From positions 310,490 to 374,489 of the forward strand of contig NZ_LMQN01000001.1 of NCBI RefSeq assembly GCF_001425355.1: a stretch of DNA of 64,000 bases, written 5' to 3'. The translations under genes and the position numbers were made by a program. The stretch is from Chryseobacterium sp. Leaf405 (GTDB lineage Bacteria; Bacteroidota; Bacteroidia; Flavobacteriales; Weeksellaceae). The stretch's first letter is position 1. Every line of letters begins with the position of its first letter. Under the pieces are notes generated by a model that was not told where the DNA came from, did no database searches, and saw only the letters and a list, made by a program, of their open reading frames with translations. This document shows positions 26,871 through 34,937 of the stretch, piece after piece.

Positions 26871-28973
26871 TTAATTTACTCTATCCACTTCTTCAAACTT
26901 GATATTCTTTTTTTGGATTTGTTTTTTATTATTCCCGAAGGTATAGTTCACACTCAGTCTCAAACTTCTGCCATCCCAATAATTATTGAAATATTGGCTG
27001 TTATCTTTGAAAAACATATCACCACGGAATCTTTGGGCAAAAATATTCGTTACCGTTGCATTGATTTGCAGTTGCTTTTCCATCAAAGAAAACTTAAATC
27101 CTGAATTCAGATTAGAAAAATTATGAATATGAGTATTCACATTATCGTTTGGTAAACTTTGGTCGTAATTTAAAAACAGAGAAATCGTTCTTTTTTTGTT
27201 CAACATAAAAGTGTTGTTGATAGAATAATTGAATGAATTTCCTTTCTGAGCGACGGCTTCAATTCCGAAAACTTCTGAAGTTTGGATGGTTGCATTCAAG
27301 GTAACTGTTGCTTCCCAGAATTTGAAAAAAGTATCGGTGTAAGAAGCATTTATGCCGTAGGAATCGTTGTTATAATAATTCAGATAGCCTCCGATTTGGG
27401 ATTTTTCAGTAAGATTGGCAATTTGTCCGAACGCATTTTTTAGTTTTAAATAATAAATACTCGCCGAAAATTTATTATTGAAAGTATAACCCAATTCAAG
27501 ATTATTGATGTAAGAAGGTGTGAGCAAAGGATTTCCTGTGGAATAAGAATAAGGATTTTCATACCAGCGAAACGGATTCAAATTACTCATACTTGGACGG
27601 TTAATTCTTCTGGAATAAGAAAAACTGAACACATTTTTTTCATTTTTATAAGACACAAAAGCAGAAGGAAACCATTGTCCGTAATTGAAATTATTCACTG
27701 TGCTTTTCACAGACGTATTTTCATATCGTATTCCGGCTTTCGTTTCCCAATGTTCACCGAAATTCTTTGCAAAACTTCCGTACACTGCATAATTTTCTTC
27801 CTGATATTCGAATTGACTTCCTTTTTCTTCATCAATGATGTATTGATTATTTTCAAGATTCAAATATTTCAAATCCGCAGAATTCCTGAATTGATTGAAC
27901 TTTACTCCTGTTTCTATCATCCCAAAAGAAAACGGCAACTCCAAATCTGCCTGAACAGAGAAAATTTGTGGTTTAACTTCCGACAAAGTTTTCACATCCT
28001 GAACCGTATTCTCCGGAAGTGTCAAAGTTGAAAAATTAACTTCTGTATCATTGTTATTTTTATAAAAATTTCCAGCTAAACTCAATTTCTTTCCTAATGA
28101 ATCCAACTTCAAGTCATAATAAGCACTGAAAGTATGCGTTGGCGATTTTTCTCTGTGAAAAGTATTGGTTAAAAGGTTTGTTTCTTTTAAATCTGAACTG
28201 ATGTTTCGGGTTGTATTCAAAATATTCATTCCGTTTTTGTCGCCACCAAAAATATATTCAAATCCAACTTCAGAATTTTTATTGATTTTATAAGAAGCGT
28301 TCAAACTTGGTGCTAAATCCTGCCACATATCTTTTCGGATAGATTGGCTGTAATTTTTCGATGCACCGAGAATCGTAAATCTTTCATCTGTACGTTTCGC
28401 ACCTTCAATATAAGCTGTTTTTAAACTTAAACTAAATTTTTCAGTTTGGTAATTCAAAGTTCCGTTCGTGCTTCCATTGTGATAAGTCCTTTGCGTCAGT
28501 CCAGAACTGATATTTCCGCTGAAACCAAGATTCGGATTTTTCTTTAGAATAATATTGATAAGCCCGCTGTTTCCCTGAGCTTCATATTTTGAAGGCGGAG
28601 TCGTAATCACCTCGATTTTCGAAATATTTTCAGAACGAATAGATTTTAAATAATTCAAAAGCGCAGTTCCGGAAAGATTCAGCATTCTTCCGTTTACCAT
28701 CACATTCACAGAACTTTTCCCGGTAATAGAAATCGTTCCCAGATTTTCATCCACTTTCAACATGGGAACATTGGCTAGAGTTTCGCCAGCATCCATTCCT
28801 TGAGAAGCGATGGATGCATCTACATTGAAAATTAATCGGTCAGCTTTTCTTTCCAGTAATTTTTTCTTTATCAATATGTTAACTTGCTCGATTTCCTTTA
28901 GACTGTCTTTTTGAGTTTGGGCAAAAGCTGCTGTTGAAAATAATGTTGCGATGAATAGATAAGTCAGTTTCAT
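26871..28973 (-). CDS. TonB-dependent outer-membrane barrel receptor
   Basis: This 700-residue protein has a signal peptide ending near AFA-QTQ, a plug domain (about 30-150: LKVDENLGTISITGKSSVNVMVNGR, IEVITTPPSKYEAQGNSGLINIILK) and a long C-terminal beta barrel with many aromatic-ended strands. It matches the outer-membrane beta-barrel family (PF14905) related to TonB-dependent receptors. The substrate is unknown. It is divergently transcribed from the LytS-like kinase and LytTR regulator at 29147-30848, which may control it. Confidence 0.88.
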   Translation of the reverse strand: MKLTYLFIATLFSTAAFAQTQKDSLKEIEQVNILIKKKLLERKADRLIFNVDASIASQGMDAGETLANVPMLKVDENLGTISITGKSSVNVMVNGRMLNLSGTALLNYLKSIRSENISKIEVITTPPSKYEAQGNSGLINIILKKNPNLGFSGNISSGLTQRTYHNGSTNGTLNYQTEKFSLSLKTAYIEGAKRTDERFTILGASKNYSQSIRKDMWQDLAPSLNASYKINKNSEVGFEYIFGGDKNGMNILNTTRNISSDLKETNLLTNTFHREKSPTHTFSAYYDLKLDSLGKKLSLAGNFYKNNNDTEVNFSTLTLPENTVQDVKTLSEVKPQIFSVQADLELPFSFGMIETGVKFNQFRNSADLKYLNLENNQYIIDEEKGSQFEYQEENYAVYGSFAKNFGEHWETKAGIRYENTSVKSTVNNFNYGQWFPSAFVSYKNEKNVFSFSYSRRINRPSMSNLNPFRWYENPYSYSTGNPLLTPSYINNLELGYTFNNKFSASIYYLKLKNAFGQIANLTEKSQIGGYLNYYNNDSYGINASYTDTFFKFWEATVTLNATIQTSEVFGIEAVAQKGNSFNYSINNTFMLNKKRTISLFLNYDQSLPNDNVNTHIHNFSNLNSGFKFSLMEKQLQINATVTNIFAQRFRGDMFFKDNSQYFNNYWDGRSLRLSVNYTFGNNKKQIQKKNIKFEEVDRVN

Positions 28974-29146
28974 AATTTCGAATAGTTTAATTTTCTTGGT
29001 ACAAAAGTATTTTCAAACTAAATTTTATGAAATAGCATTTAGATTTGTCCCAATTTTAATCCGACCAAAATATGTTCATCGATAAAAAATGGAGGTTTGT
29101 CGGAAATGGTTTGGTTGAAGAAAACTTAGAAGCTTACATTTGAAAT

Positions 29147-30169
29147 ATGAAAAAACAACAAATCATCTTACTGCAGATCATCTATTGGAGTCTCAACTTT
29201 TTTGGAGCCGTGATTACGCCTGTTTTCTTTTTTGCGAAAGAGAATGATTTGCAGAGTACCGTTTTGAGAACTACTTTTTTCCTAAGTGGTATTTTTACAT
29301 TTTACATTTGTTATTTAATCATCATCCCCAAAATTTTCAAGCCTGAGAAAATCTATACTGCAATTATTTCATTTTTTTTGTCGATTGTTTGTTTTGCTAC
29401 GATTAGATATTCTTTAGAAGAAATTTTAGCGCCCGCAACATTTGGATTCAGAAATTATGACCAAGAAACGGGATTGCTTTTTTACTTTTTTGATAATATT
29501 TATTATGGATGTATCAACGTATTTATCGCAGGTGTTTTATGGTTGCTGGAAAAATTTGGAGTGATAGAAATTGAAAGACAAAAATTGGAACAGGAAAGAA
29601 ATCAAGCGAAAATTCAAGCTTTAAAAACACAAATTAATCCTCATTTTATATTCAATACACTCAATAATATCTATTCTTTGGTGTATCAAAACTCTGAGAA
29701 AGCTTTGCCTGCGATTGAAGAATTGAGTCAATTATTGAGATACAGCACCAAAGACTTAGAGAAAGATTTCATTCCATTGGAAAAGGAAATCGGTTATTTA
29801 GAAAGTCTGATTGAACTTGAAAAACTCAGAATCAAAAATCCGGAATTATTAATGATTAATAAAAAAATTAATTTCCCTACTATGAATATTTCTCCCATGC
29901 TTTTGGTTCCGTTTGTGGAAAATGCTTTTAAACACGGCGACTTCAGTGGAAAAGGTTTTGTAGTAAAAATTTCTGATGAGAATCAAAGGTTGCAGTTTTA
30001 CCTTCACAATTTTAAGAAATCGAAATCAAAAGATTCACTTTCCGGAATTGGAATCGGGAATGTGAAAAAACGTCTGGAAATTCTTTATCCAAACAAACAT
30101 GAACTGAATATTACTGAAACCGAAACCGATTTTACCGTAGATTTGAAAATTGATTTAAAAAATGGATAA
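29147..30169 (+). CDS. LytS/HisKA_5-type membrane sensor kinase
   Basis: This 340-residue protein has four N-terminal membrane helices (residues about 7-135) followed by a coiled coil. The His_kinase domain has the phospho-accepting histidine in NPHFIFNTLNNI and an ATPase N-box VENAFKHG and G-box SGIGIGNVKKRL. It overlaps the LytTR regulator gene by 8 bp and forms a two-component pair with it. The signal is unknown; the neighbouring barrel receptor suggests a nutrient or envelope cue. Confidence 0.92.
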   Translation: MKKQQIILLQIIYWSLNFFGAVITPVFFFAKENDLQSTVLRTTFFLSGIFTFYICYLIIIPKIFKPEKIYTAIISFFLSIVCFATIRYSLEEILAPATFGFRNYDQETGLLFYFFDNIYYGCINVFIAGVLWLLEKFGVIEIERQKLEQERNQAKIQALKTQINPHFIFNTLNNIYSLVYQNSEKALPAIEELSQLLRYSTKDLEKDFIPLEKEIGYLESLIELEKLRIKNPELLMINKKINFPTMNISPMLLVPFVENAFKHGDFSGKGFVVKISDENQRLQFYLHNFKKSKSKDSLSGIGIGNVKKRLEILYPNKHELNITETETDFTVDLKIDLKNG

Positions 30170-30848
30170 AATTAAATGTATTGTTGTTGATGACGAACCG
30201 CTTGCAGTTTCTTTGCTTGGAAGTTATGTGGAGAAAATCCCTTTCTTGGAGCTGGTTTTTTCTACAGAAAATCCAATTGAAGCCATGGAATTTATCCAAA
30301 ATAACGAAGCAGATTTGATTTTTCTCGATATCCAAATGCCCGAACTTTCAGGCATTAATTTCATGAAGATCGTCGGCAGCAAACTCAAATATATTCTCAC
30401 AACAGCCTATACAGAATATGCTTTGGAAGGCTACGAACACAATATTATCGATTATCTTCTGAAGCCAATTTCTTTCAGTAGATTCGAAAAAAGTACACAA
30501 AAAGCTTTGGAAAGATTTACGATAAATGAAACCAAAGAAAATACTTATTTTTTTGTAAAATCTTCCGGACAGCAGCATAAAATTAATTTTGATGAAATTC
30601 TTTTCATAGAAAGCATCAAAGATTATGTGAACATTAAAACTGAAAATCAGGAATATATCGTTCTTGATACGTTAAAATCTCTGGAAAATCAATTGCCGGA
30701 AAATTTTGCGAGAGTTCATAAATCTTTTATTTTAAACCTCGATAAAATTGAAAAAATTGACGTTAAAAATGTCTGCTTAAGCTCTGGAAGAGAAATTCCT
30801 ATTGGTGAAACTTATAAGTCTGATTTTTTTAAGAGATTAAAAAAATAA
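30162..30848 (+). CDS. LytTR-family response regulator
   Basis: This 228-residue protein has a receiver domain (DDEP at 9-12, phospho-Asp in LIFLDIQMPELSG, lysine in LLKPI) and a C-terminal LytTR DNA-binding domain (about 125-228: ILFIESIKDYVNIKT, RVHKSFILNLDKI, IPIGETY). It pairs with the overlapping sensor kinase. LytTR regulators bind direct repeats upstream of targets; the divergent barrel receptor gene is the obvious candidate. Confidence 0.93.
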   Translation: MDKIKCIVVDDEPLAVSLLGSYVEKIPFLELVFSTENPIEAMEFIQNNEADLIFLDIQMPELSGINFMKIVGSKLKYILTTAYTEYALEGYEHNIIDYLLKPISFSRFEKSTQKALERFTINETKENTYFFVKSSGQQHKINFDEILFIESIKDYVNIKTENQEYIVLDTLKSLENQLPENFARVHKSFILNLDKIEKIDVKNVCLSSGREIPIGETYKSDFFKRLKK

Positions 30849-30910
30849 TCCTTTATTTCTAATTACAGTTAAAAATAACAAGACTTAAAGTTTATTATTC
30901 TATACCCGTT

Positions 30911-31075
30911 GTGCATTTTGATGTACTTTCGTCACTTCGAGTAGGTTTTTGAAAAAAATCGTATCGAGAAGTTTGTAATTGAAGGCAGATCTATTCTCGA
31001 TACATTTTTTCTCCACTTCATTACGAAAAAACACTCGAATTGACGTATCTAACATTAAAATTTTTCAAAATGCAC
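30911..31075. repeat. Long palindromic intergenic repeat (REP/MITE-like)
   Basis: Nested inverted repeats: outer GTGCATTTTG (30911-30920) with CAAAATGCAC (31066-31075); middle CGTCACTTCGAGT (30930-30942) with ACTCGAATTGACG (31033-31045), 12 of 13 matching; inner GTATCGAGAA (30961-30970) with TTCTCGATAC near 31003. The whole 165-bp segment can fold into one long stem. It codes for nothing visible and fills most of the 335-bp gap between the LytTR gene and the aldehyde dehydrogenase gene. No second copy was noticed in this window. Confidence 0.7.
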
Positions 31076-31076
31076 A

Positions 31077-31110
31077 AAAACACTGAAGATCCTTCTTCAG
31101 TGTTTTTTCT
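31077..31110. terminator. Rho-independent terminator between convergent genes
   Basis: AACACTGAAG (31079-31088) and CTTCAGTGTT (31095-31104) form a perfect 10-bp stem with a 6-nt loop, flanked by A- and T-runs. It can stop transcription from both the LytTR gene and the aldehyde dehydrogenase operon. Confidence 0.88.
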
Positions 31111-31183
31111 ATTTGCAGCTGTTTGTATTTTTGAAGTTTAAGCTTTTCCCGTGGAATTATTAAAGTAAATTATCATATTCTGC

Positions 31184-32503
31184 TTACTTAACTTGCAAAA
31201 TCGATCTTTGGTGACTGAAATTTTCCAAACTAAATTTTCCGTGGTATTTTCCCATTCCTGAAGTTCCCACCCCACCAAATGGCAGAAAATGAGATCCTAC
31301 GTGAATTAATGTGCTGTTGATTTCCGCATCTCCGCTGGTGGTTCTTGCAATTACATCATCTGCAAAATTTTGATCTTCAGAAAATACATACAATGCCAAA
31401 GGTTTTGGTCTGTTGTTGATTTCTTTTAGCGCTTCGTCAATATTGCTGTACGTTAAAATCGGTAAAACCGGACCGAATATTTCCTGCTGCATCACCGCAT
31501 CATTCCAATTGACATCCGACATTAATGTTGCTTCAAAATGACGTGTTTCCAAATCATAATTTCCGCCATACACTACTTTTTCAGGAGCATCTTCTAAATA
31601 TCCTGCTAAATTCTTTATCTGATGCTGACTTACTATTTTTCCAATCTTTCCTAATGATTCATCGTTGTAAGTCGCTTTCAAGTAAGATTTAAATTGATCA
31701 ATTAAAGCATCTTTAACCGATTCATGAACATAAATATAATCCGGAGCAACACAGGTTTGTCCGCAATTAATCCATTTTCCGGCAGAAATTCTCTGAACAG
31801 CTTTCTCTAAATCTGCATCGTGATGAACAATCGTTGGAGATTTTCCTCCTAACTCTAAAGTTAAAGGGATCAATTGTTCTGCAGCAGCTTTCATTACAAT
31901 TTTACCTACATTCGGACTTCCAGTAAAGAAGATATAGTCGAAAGGAAGACTTAATAAATAAGTATTTTCTTCAATAGCACCTTGAAAAACGGCTACATAT
32001 TTTTCGTCAAAAGCTTCAGTTACAATCTTCTCAATAACTTCTGCAACGTGTGGAGTATTTTCAGAAGGTTTAATAATCGCTGTATTTCCTGCCATTAATG
32101 CCCCAATTAAAGGACTGAAAGTGAGCTGTACAGGATAATTGAAAGGCCCGATAATATAATTTACCCCATAAGGTTCGTAAATATATTTGCTGATAACTTC
32201 AGCTCCTGAAGAATGAGGTTTTGATGCTACGAAAGTCGGTTTTACCCATTCTTCCATATTTTCAATCATATCATCCAGCTCATCCAGCACAATTTGCACT
32301 TCCACATATTCAGCTTCTGCTCTGCTTTTTCCTAAATCGATATTCACGGCGTCACAAATTGCATCAGTATAACCTGCAAATACGTTTCGTAAATTTTGTA
32401 ACTGTTTTTTACGGAATGCTATTTCTTTAGTTTGTTGAGTTGCGAAAAATTCTTTTTGTTTTTCGAATACTTCTTTTATTCTGTTTTGAATTTCTGTTGT
32501 CAT
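31184..32503 (-). CDS. Aldehyde dehydrogenase family protein
   Basis: This 439-residue NAD(P)-dependent aldehyde dehydrogenase resembles the short class-3 type. The catalytic glutamate is in LTLELGGKSP and the catalytic cysteine in NCGQTCVAPDY. The cofactor segment FTGSPNVGK and the C-terminal PFGGVGTSGMGKY are present. It oxidises aldehydes such as lipid-peroxidation products. Its start lies 3 nt after the ohrR stop, so it belongs to the peroxide/aldehyde stress operon. Confidence 0.93.
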   Translation of the reverse strand: MTTEIQNRIKEVFEKQKEFFATQQTKEIAFRKKQLQNLRNVFAGYTDAICDAVNIDLGKSRAEAEYVEVQIVLDELDDMIENMEEWVKPTFVASKPHSSGAEVISKYIYEPYGVNYIIGPFNYPVQLTFSPLIGALMAGNTAIIKPSENTPHVAEVIEKIVTEAFDEKYVAVFQGAIEENTYLLSLPFDYIFFTGSPNVGKIVMKAAAEQLIPLTLELGGKSPTIVHHDADLEKAVQRISAGKWINCGQTCVAPDYIYVHESVKDALIDQFKSYLKATYNDESLGKIGKIVSQHQIKNLAGYLEDAPEKVVYGGNYDLETRHFEATLMSDVNWNDAVMQQEIFGPVLPILTYSNIDEALKEINNRPKPLALYVFSEDQNFADDVIARTTSGDAEINSTLIHVGSHFLPFGGVGTSGMGKYHGKFSLENFSHQRSILQVK

Positions 32504-32506
32504 TTT

Positions 32507-32938
32507 TTACATTTTTTGCGCTCCATCAAATACCTTATCGGATAAAGTTTTTAGAGCATGCATATCATCTAAATTAAGATTCAGTGCAGTTAATATTTGA
32601 CTCGGAACACAAGCTGCTTTTTCTTTCAATTTCTCTCCTTCATCTGTCAAATTGATTTCTACAACCCGTTCGTCGCTTTTTCTTCGGGTACGGGTAAGAA
32701 GATTTTTAACTTCCAAACGCTTTAATAACGGGGTTAAAGTTCCATTGTCCAATTTTAATTTATCCCCTAATTGGTTAACAGTCAGCCCATCATTTTCCCA
32801 TAAAGCCATTAATGTGATATACTGTGGATACGTTAAACCTATATTATCCAAAATAGGGCGATATTGTTGCATAATTTCCCGATGTAAAACGTATAGAGAA
32901 AAGCACAGCTGTTTATCTAATTTTAAATAATCTTCCAT
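32507..32938 (-). CDS. ohrR: Organic-peroxide-sensing MarR regulator
   Basis: This 143-residue MarR protein carries the OhrR hallmark: an N-terminal reactive cysteine (Cys12) in KLDKQLCFSLYVLHREI. A second cysteine (ACVPSQ) could form a disulfide as in two-Cys OhrR. The winged helix spans about 45-110 (LTVNQLGDKLKLDNGTLTPLLKRLE, wing RRKSDERVVEINLT). OhrR represses ohr and is released by organic hydroperoxide. Here the ohr copy upstream is decayed. The gene lies between the DJ-1-like and aldehyde dehydrogenase genes. Confidence 0.9.
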   Translation of the reverse strand: MEDYLKLDKQLCFSLYVLHREIMQQYRPILDNIGLTYPQYITLMALWENDGLTVNQLGDKLKLDNGTLTPLLKRLEVKNLLTRTRRKSDERVVEINLTDEGEKLKEKAACVPSQILTALNLNLDDMHALKTLSDKVFDGAQKM

Positions 32939-32986
32939 CTGTATTAAATTTTAAAGGCAGTTTTTACTGCCTTTAATTGATTATTT

Positions 32987-33667
32987 TTACTTCTTTAAAA
33001 GTGTGATAAGCTTTTCAGCAACACTTTCTGACGATGCAGGATTCTGTCCTGTAATCAAAAGCCCATCTTCTACAACATGAACTCCCCAATCATCAGTTTT
33101 GGTATAATGACCACCTGACTTTTTTAATTCATCTTCAACTAAGAATGGAACTACATCGGTCAATTGAACTGCGGCTTCCTCTGTGTTTGAAAAACCCGTC
33201 ACGTTTTTACCTTTTACAAACGGCTCTCCATTATCGAATGTTATATTTTTGAAGACACCCGGTGCATGACATACCGCACCTACAGGTTTTTCACTGTTAT
33301 AAAAATCAAGAATCAATTGTTGAGAATCTTTGTCATTTGCCAAATCCCAAAGCGGCCCGTGACCTCCCGGATAAAAAACGGCATCGAAATCACCGGCCTT
33401 CTGATCACTCAATTTTTCTGTATTGGCAATAATATTTTGTACGTCCTCATCTTTATAATAACGTTCTGTTGCAGGAGTTTGCGCATCAGGAACTTCACTG
33501 TTAGGGTCAATCGGTGCCTGTCCGCCTTTTGGAGTAGCAACAACTACTTCAAATCCTGCATCTTTAAATGAGTAATATGGAGCTGCAAATTCTTCAACCC
33601 AAAATCCTGTTTTATGACCTGTCTTACCCAATTCATCGTGGGATGTTACTACAAATAGTACTTTCAT
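32987..33667 (-). CDS. DJ-1/PfpI family protein (Hsp31-like, type 1 glutamine amidotransferase domain)
   Basis: This 226-residue protein has the DJ-1/PfpI nucleophile elbow GAVCHAPG with the reactive cysteine, and the early acidic residue in TGFWVEEF. Length and the GGHGPLWDLA segment match the Hsp31-like group, which acts as glyoxalase III or chaperone/deglycase. It is followed by ohrR after 48 bp and preceded by the ohr remnant by 39 bp, so it is likely transcribed from the old ohr promoter. A role in carbonyl or peroxide stress fits the operon. Confidence 0.92.
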   Translation of the reverse strand: MKVLFVVTSHDELGKTGHKTGFWVEEFAAPYYSFKDAGFEVVVATPKGGQAPIDPNSEVPDAQTPATERYYKDEDVQNIIANTEKLSDQKAGDFDAVFYPGGHGPLWDLANDKDSQQLILDFYNSEKPVGAVCHAPGVFKNITFDNGEPFVKGKNVTGFSNTEEAAVQLTDVVPFLVEDELKKSGGHYTKTDDWGVHVVEDGLLITGQNPASSESVAEKLITLLKK

Positions 33668-33706
33668 TTTGTTTATATTTAGTGTTAATTTTTAGTATTA
33701 ATTATT

Positions 33707-33991
33707 TTAAACGGTAAGTTTTACTTCAATTCTTCATTGGCATTTTTGGAATAAGCACAGATCTGATATCCTTTCTCAATTAGAATTTACGTTCGGGATA
33801 TTAACATACAATTCCACTGCCAATCCAAATCCTCCATTTTCCAATGCTCACTTTAGCCATTAATCAGTTTATCCAGCTTTAATCATACTGACCAATCCTC
33901 TTGGTATCCTTACTTGAAGATTATAACTCCGCTAACTCGTAACATTCCATTTCTTACACCTTTTCAGTTGGTTAACTTTCTAATGTTTCAA
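33707..33991 (-). pseudogene. ohr: Decayed organic hydroperoxide resistance gene (ohr)
   Basis: No open frame survives, yet pieces of Ohr are readable in shifting frames: an N-terminal stretch RNGMLRVSGVIIFK, then VRIPRGLV, then after several stops and an internal deletion the run ENGGFGLAVELYVNIPNV and, after further stops, a family-like C-terminus IEVKLTV with its TAA at 33707-33709. The order matches Ohr/OsmC proteins (about 140 residues), but the middle with one catalytic cysteine is missing. A TTG at 33989-33991 marks where the start probably was. A perfect promoter lies just upstream. It is certainly non-functional. Confidence 0.75.
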
Positions 33992-34016
33992 TTATTAGCG
34001 TTTTTTAATTACTATA

Positions 34017-34047
34017 CAAATGTACACATAAAATTATATTGCGCAAA
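34017..34047 (-). promoter_or_regulatory. Promoter and candidate OhrR operator of the ohr remnant operon
   Basis: On the minus strand TTTG (34044-34047) is followed after 19 bp by TACATTTG (34017-34024), an exact Bacteroidetes promoter. The -33 box overlaps a palindrome with core TTGCGCAA (34039-34046) and flanks TATATT/AAAATATA, which suits a MarR-type repressor. The decayed ohr begins 25 bp downstream. It now probably drives the DJ-1-like gene, ohrR and aldehyde dehydrogenase. Confidence 0.65.
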
Positions 34048-34131
34048 ATATAATATTGTAAAATATTTTAGTATTTTATATTTTGATTAAATGGATGTCG
34101 GTAATGTAATATGCAATTTCATATCTTTATT

Positions 34132-34911
34132 TTACGAATGCTGACTCGAAAGTTTTCTTTTAATTTTCATCATCAGAACATCAGGCGTAATCCTAGGTAA
34201 GTTAGAAAGAAACCAATTCATCGAACCGACTATTTTTTTGCCTTTGCCATTTAGTAAAAGTTTCACACCAGCTTTAGCTACAACTTCAGGATGGACAGGT
34301 TTATTGGTCTTCATCATATTGACTTTAAGCATTTCCTCGTTGTAAAATCCGGTATCAATCGGTCCCGGACACAGCGCCGTAACTATCACTCCTGTTCCTT
34401 CCAGTTCCGAAGCCAGTGTTTCGGTAAATGCCAAAACGAAACTTTTTGTCGCTGAATAAACCGAATAGTAAGGAAAAGGTAGAAATGCCATCAACGAAGC
34501 TATGTTCATTATCCTGCCTGATTTCCTTGCTACCATATCTTTCACAAAGAGTTTATTGAGTGCCACCAAGCTCGAAATATTAAGGTCTATCATTTTCAAT
34601 TCTTCTTGCAAAGAAGTTTTGGTAAATTCGCCATAAGTTCCTACTCCTGCATTATTGACCAATCCCGAAACTATCAGATTTTTGTTTTTAACTTCGTTGT
34701 ACAATAAAATGGCATTAGAGACAACAGAAAGGTCTTTTACAATATAATGAACATCAACTTTGTAAATTGATATTAATTTTTCCTGTAGTTTTTTCAGTTT
34801 TTCCTCGCTTCTTGCGACCAATATCAGATTTTTGCCATTTTCGGCAAGCTGAACCGCCATATGATAGCCGATGCCGGATGATGCGCCGGTAAGTAAGATG
34901 TATTCTTCCAT
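34132..34911 (-). CDS. SDR-family oxidoreductase
   Basis: This 259-residue short-chain dehydrogenase has TGASSGIG at residues 5-12, NNAGVG, the serine strand IMNIASLMAFL, and the catalytic YSATK. It matches the classical DltE/YqjQ-like SDR group of unknown substrate. It follows the RND pump gene by 26 bp at the 3' end of the efflux operon and may be cotranscribed with it, though a link to efflux is not obvious. Confidence 0.88.
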   Translation of the reverse strand: MEEYILLTGASSGIGYHMAVQLAENGKNLILVARSEEKLKKLQEKLISIYKVDVHYIVKDLSVVSNAILLYNEVKNKNLIVSGLVNNAGVGTYGEFTKTSLQEELKMIDLNISSLVALNKLFVKDMVARKSGRIMNIASLMAFLPFPYYSVYSATKSFVLAFTETLASELEGTGVIVTALCPGPIDTGFYNEEMLKVNMMKTNKPVHPEVVAKAGVKLLLNGKGKKIVGSMNWFLSNLPRITPDVLMMKIKRKLSSQHS

Positions 34912-34937
34912 TTTTATTTAAATTTTAATGATTAATT

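Noticed and set aside
33266..33571. Open frame of 101 codons on the plus strand inside the DJ-1-like gene.
   Set aside because: It is antisense to a clearly conserved protein and has no recognisable family.
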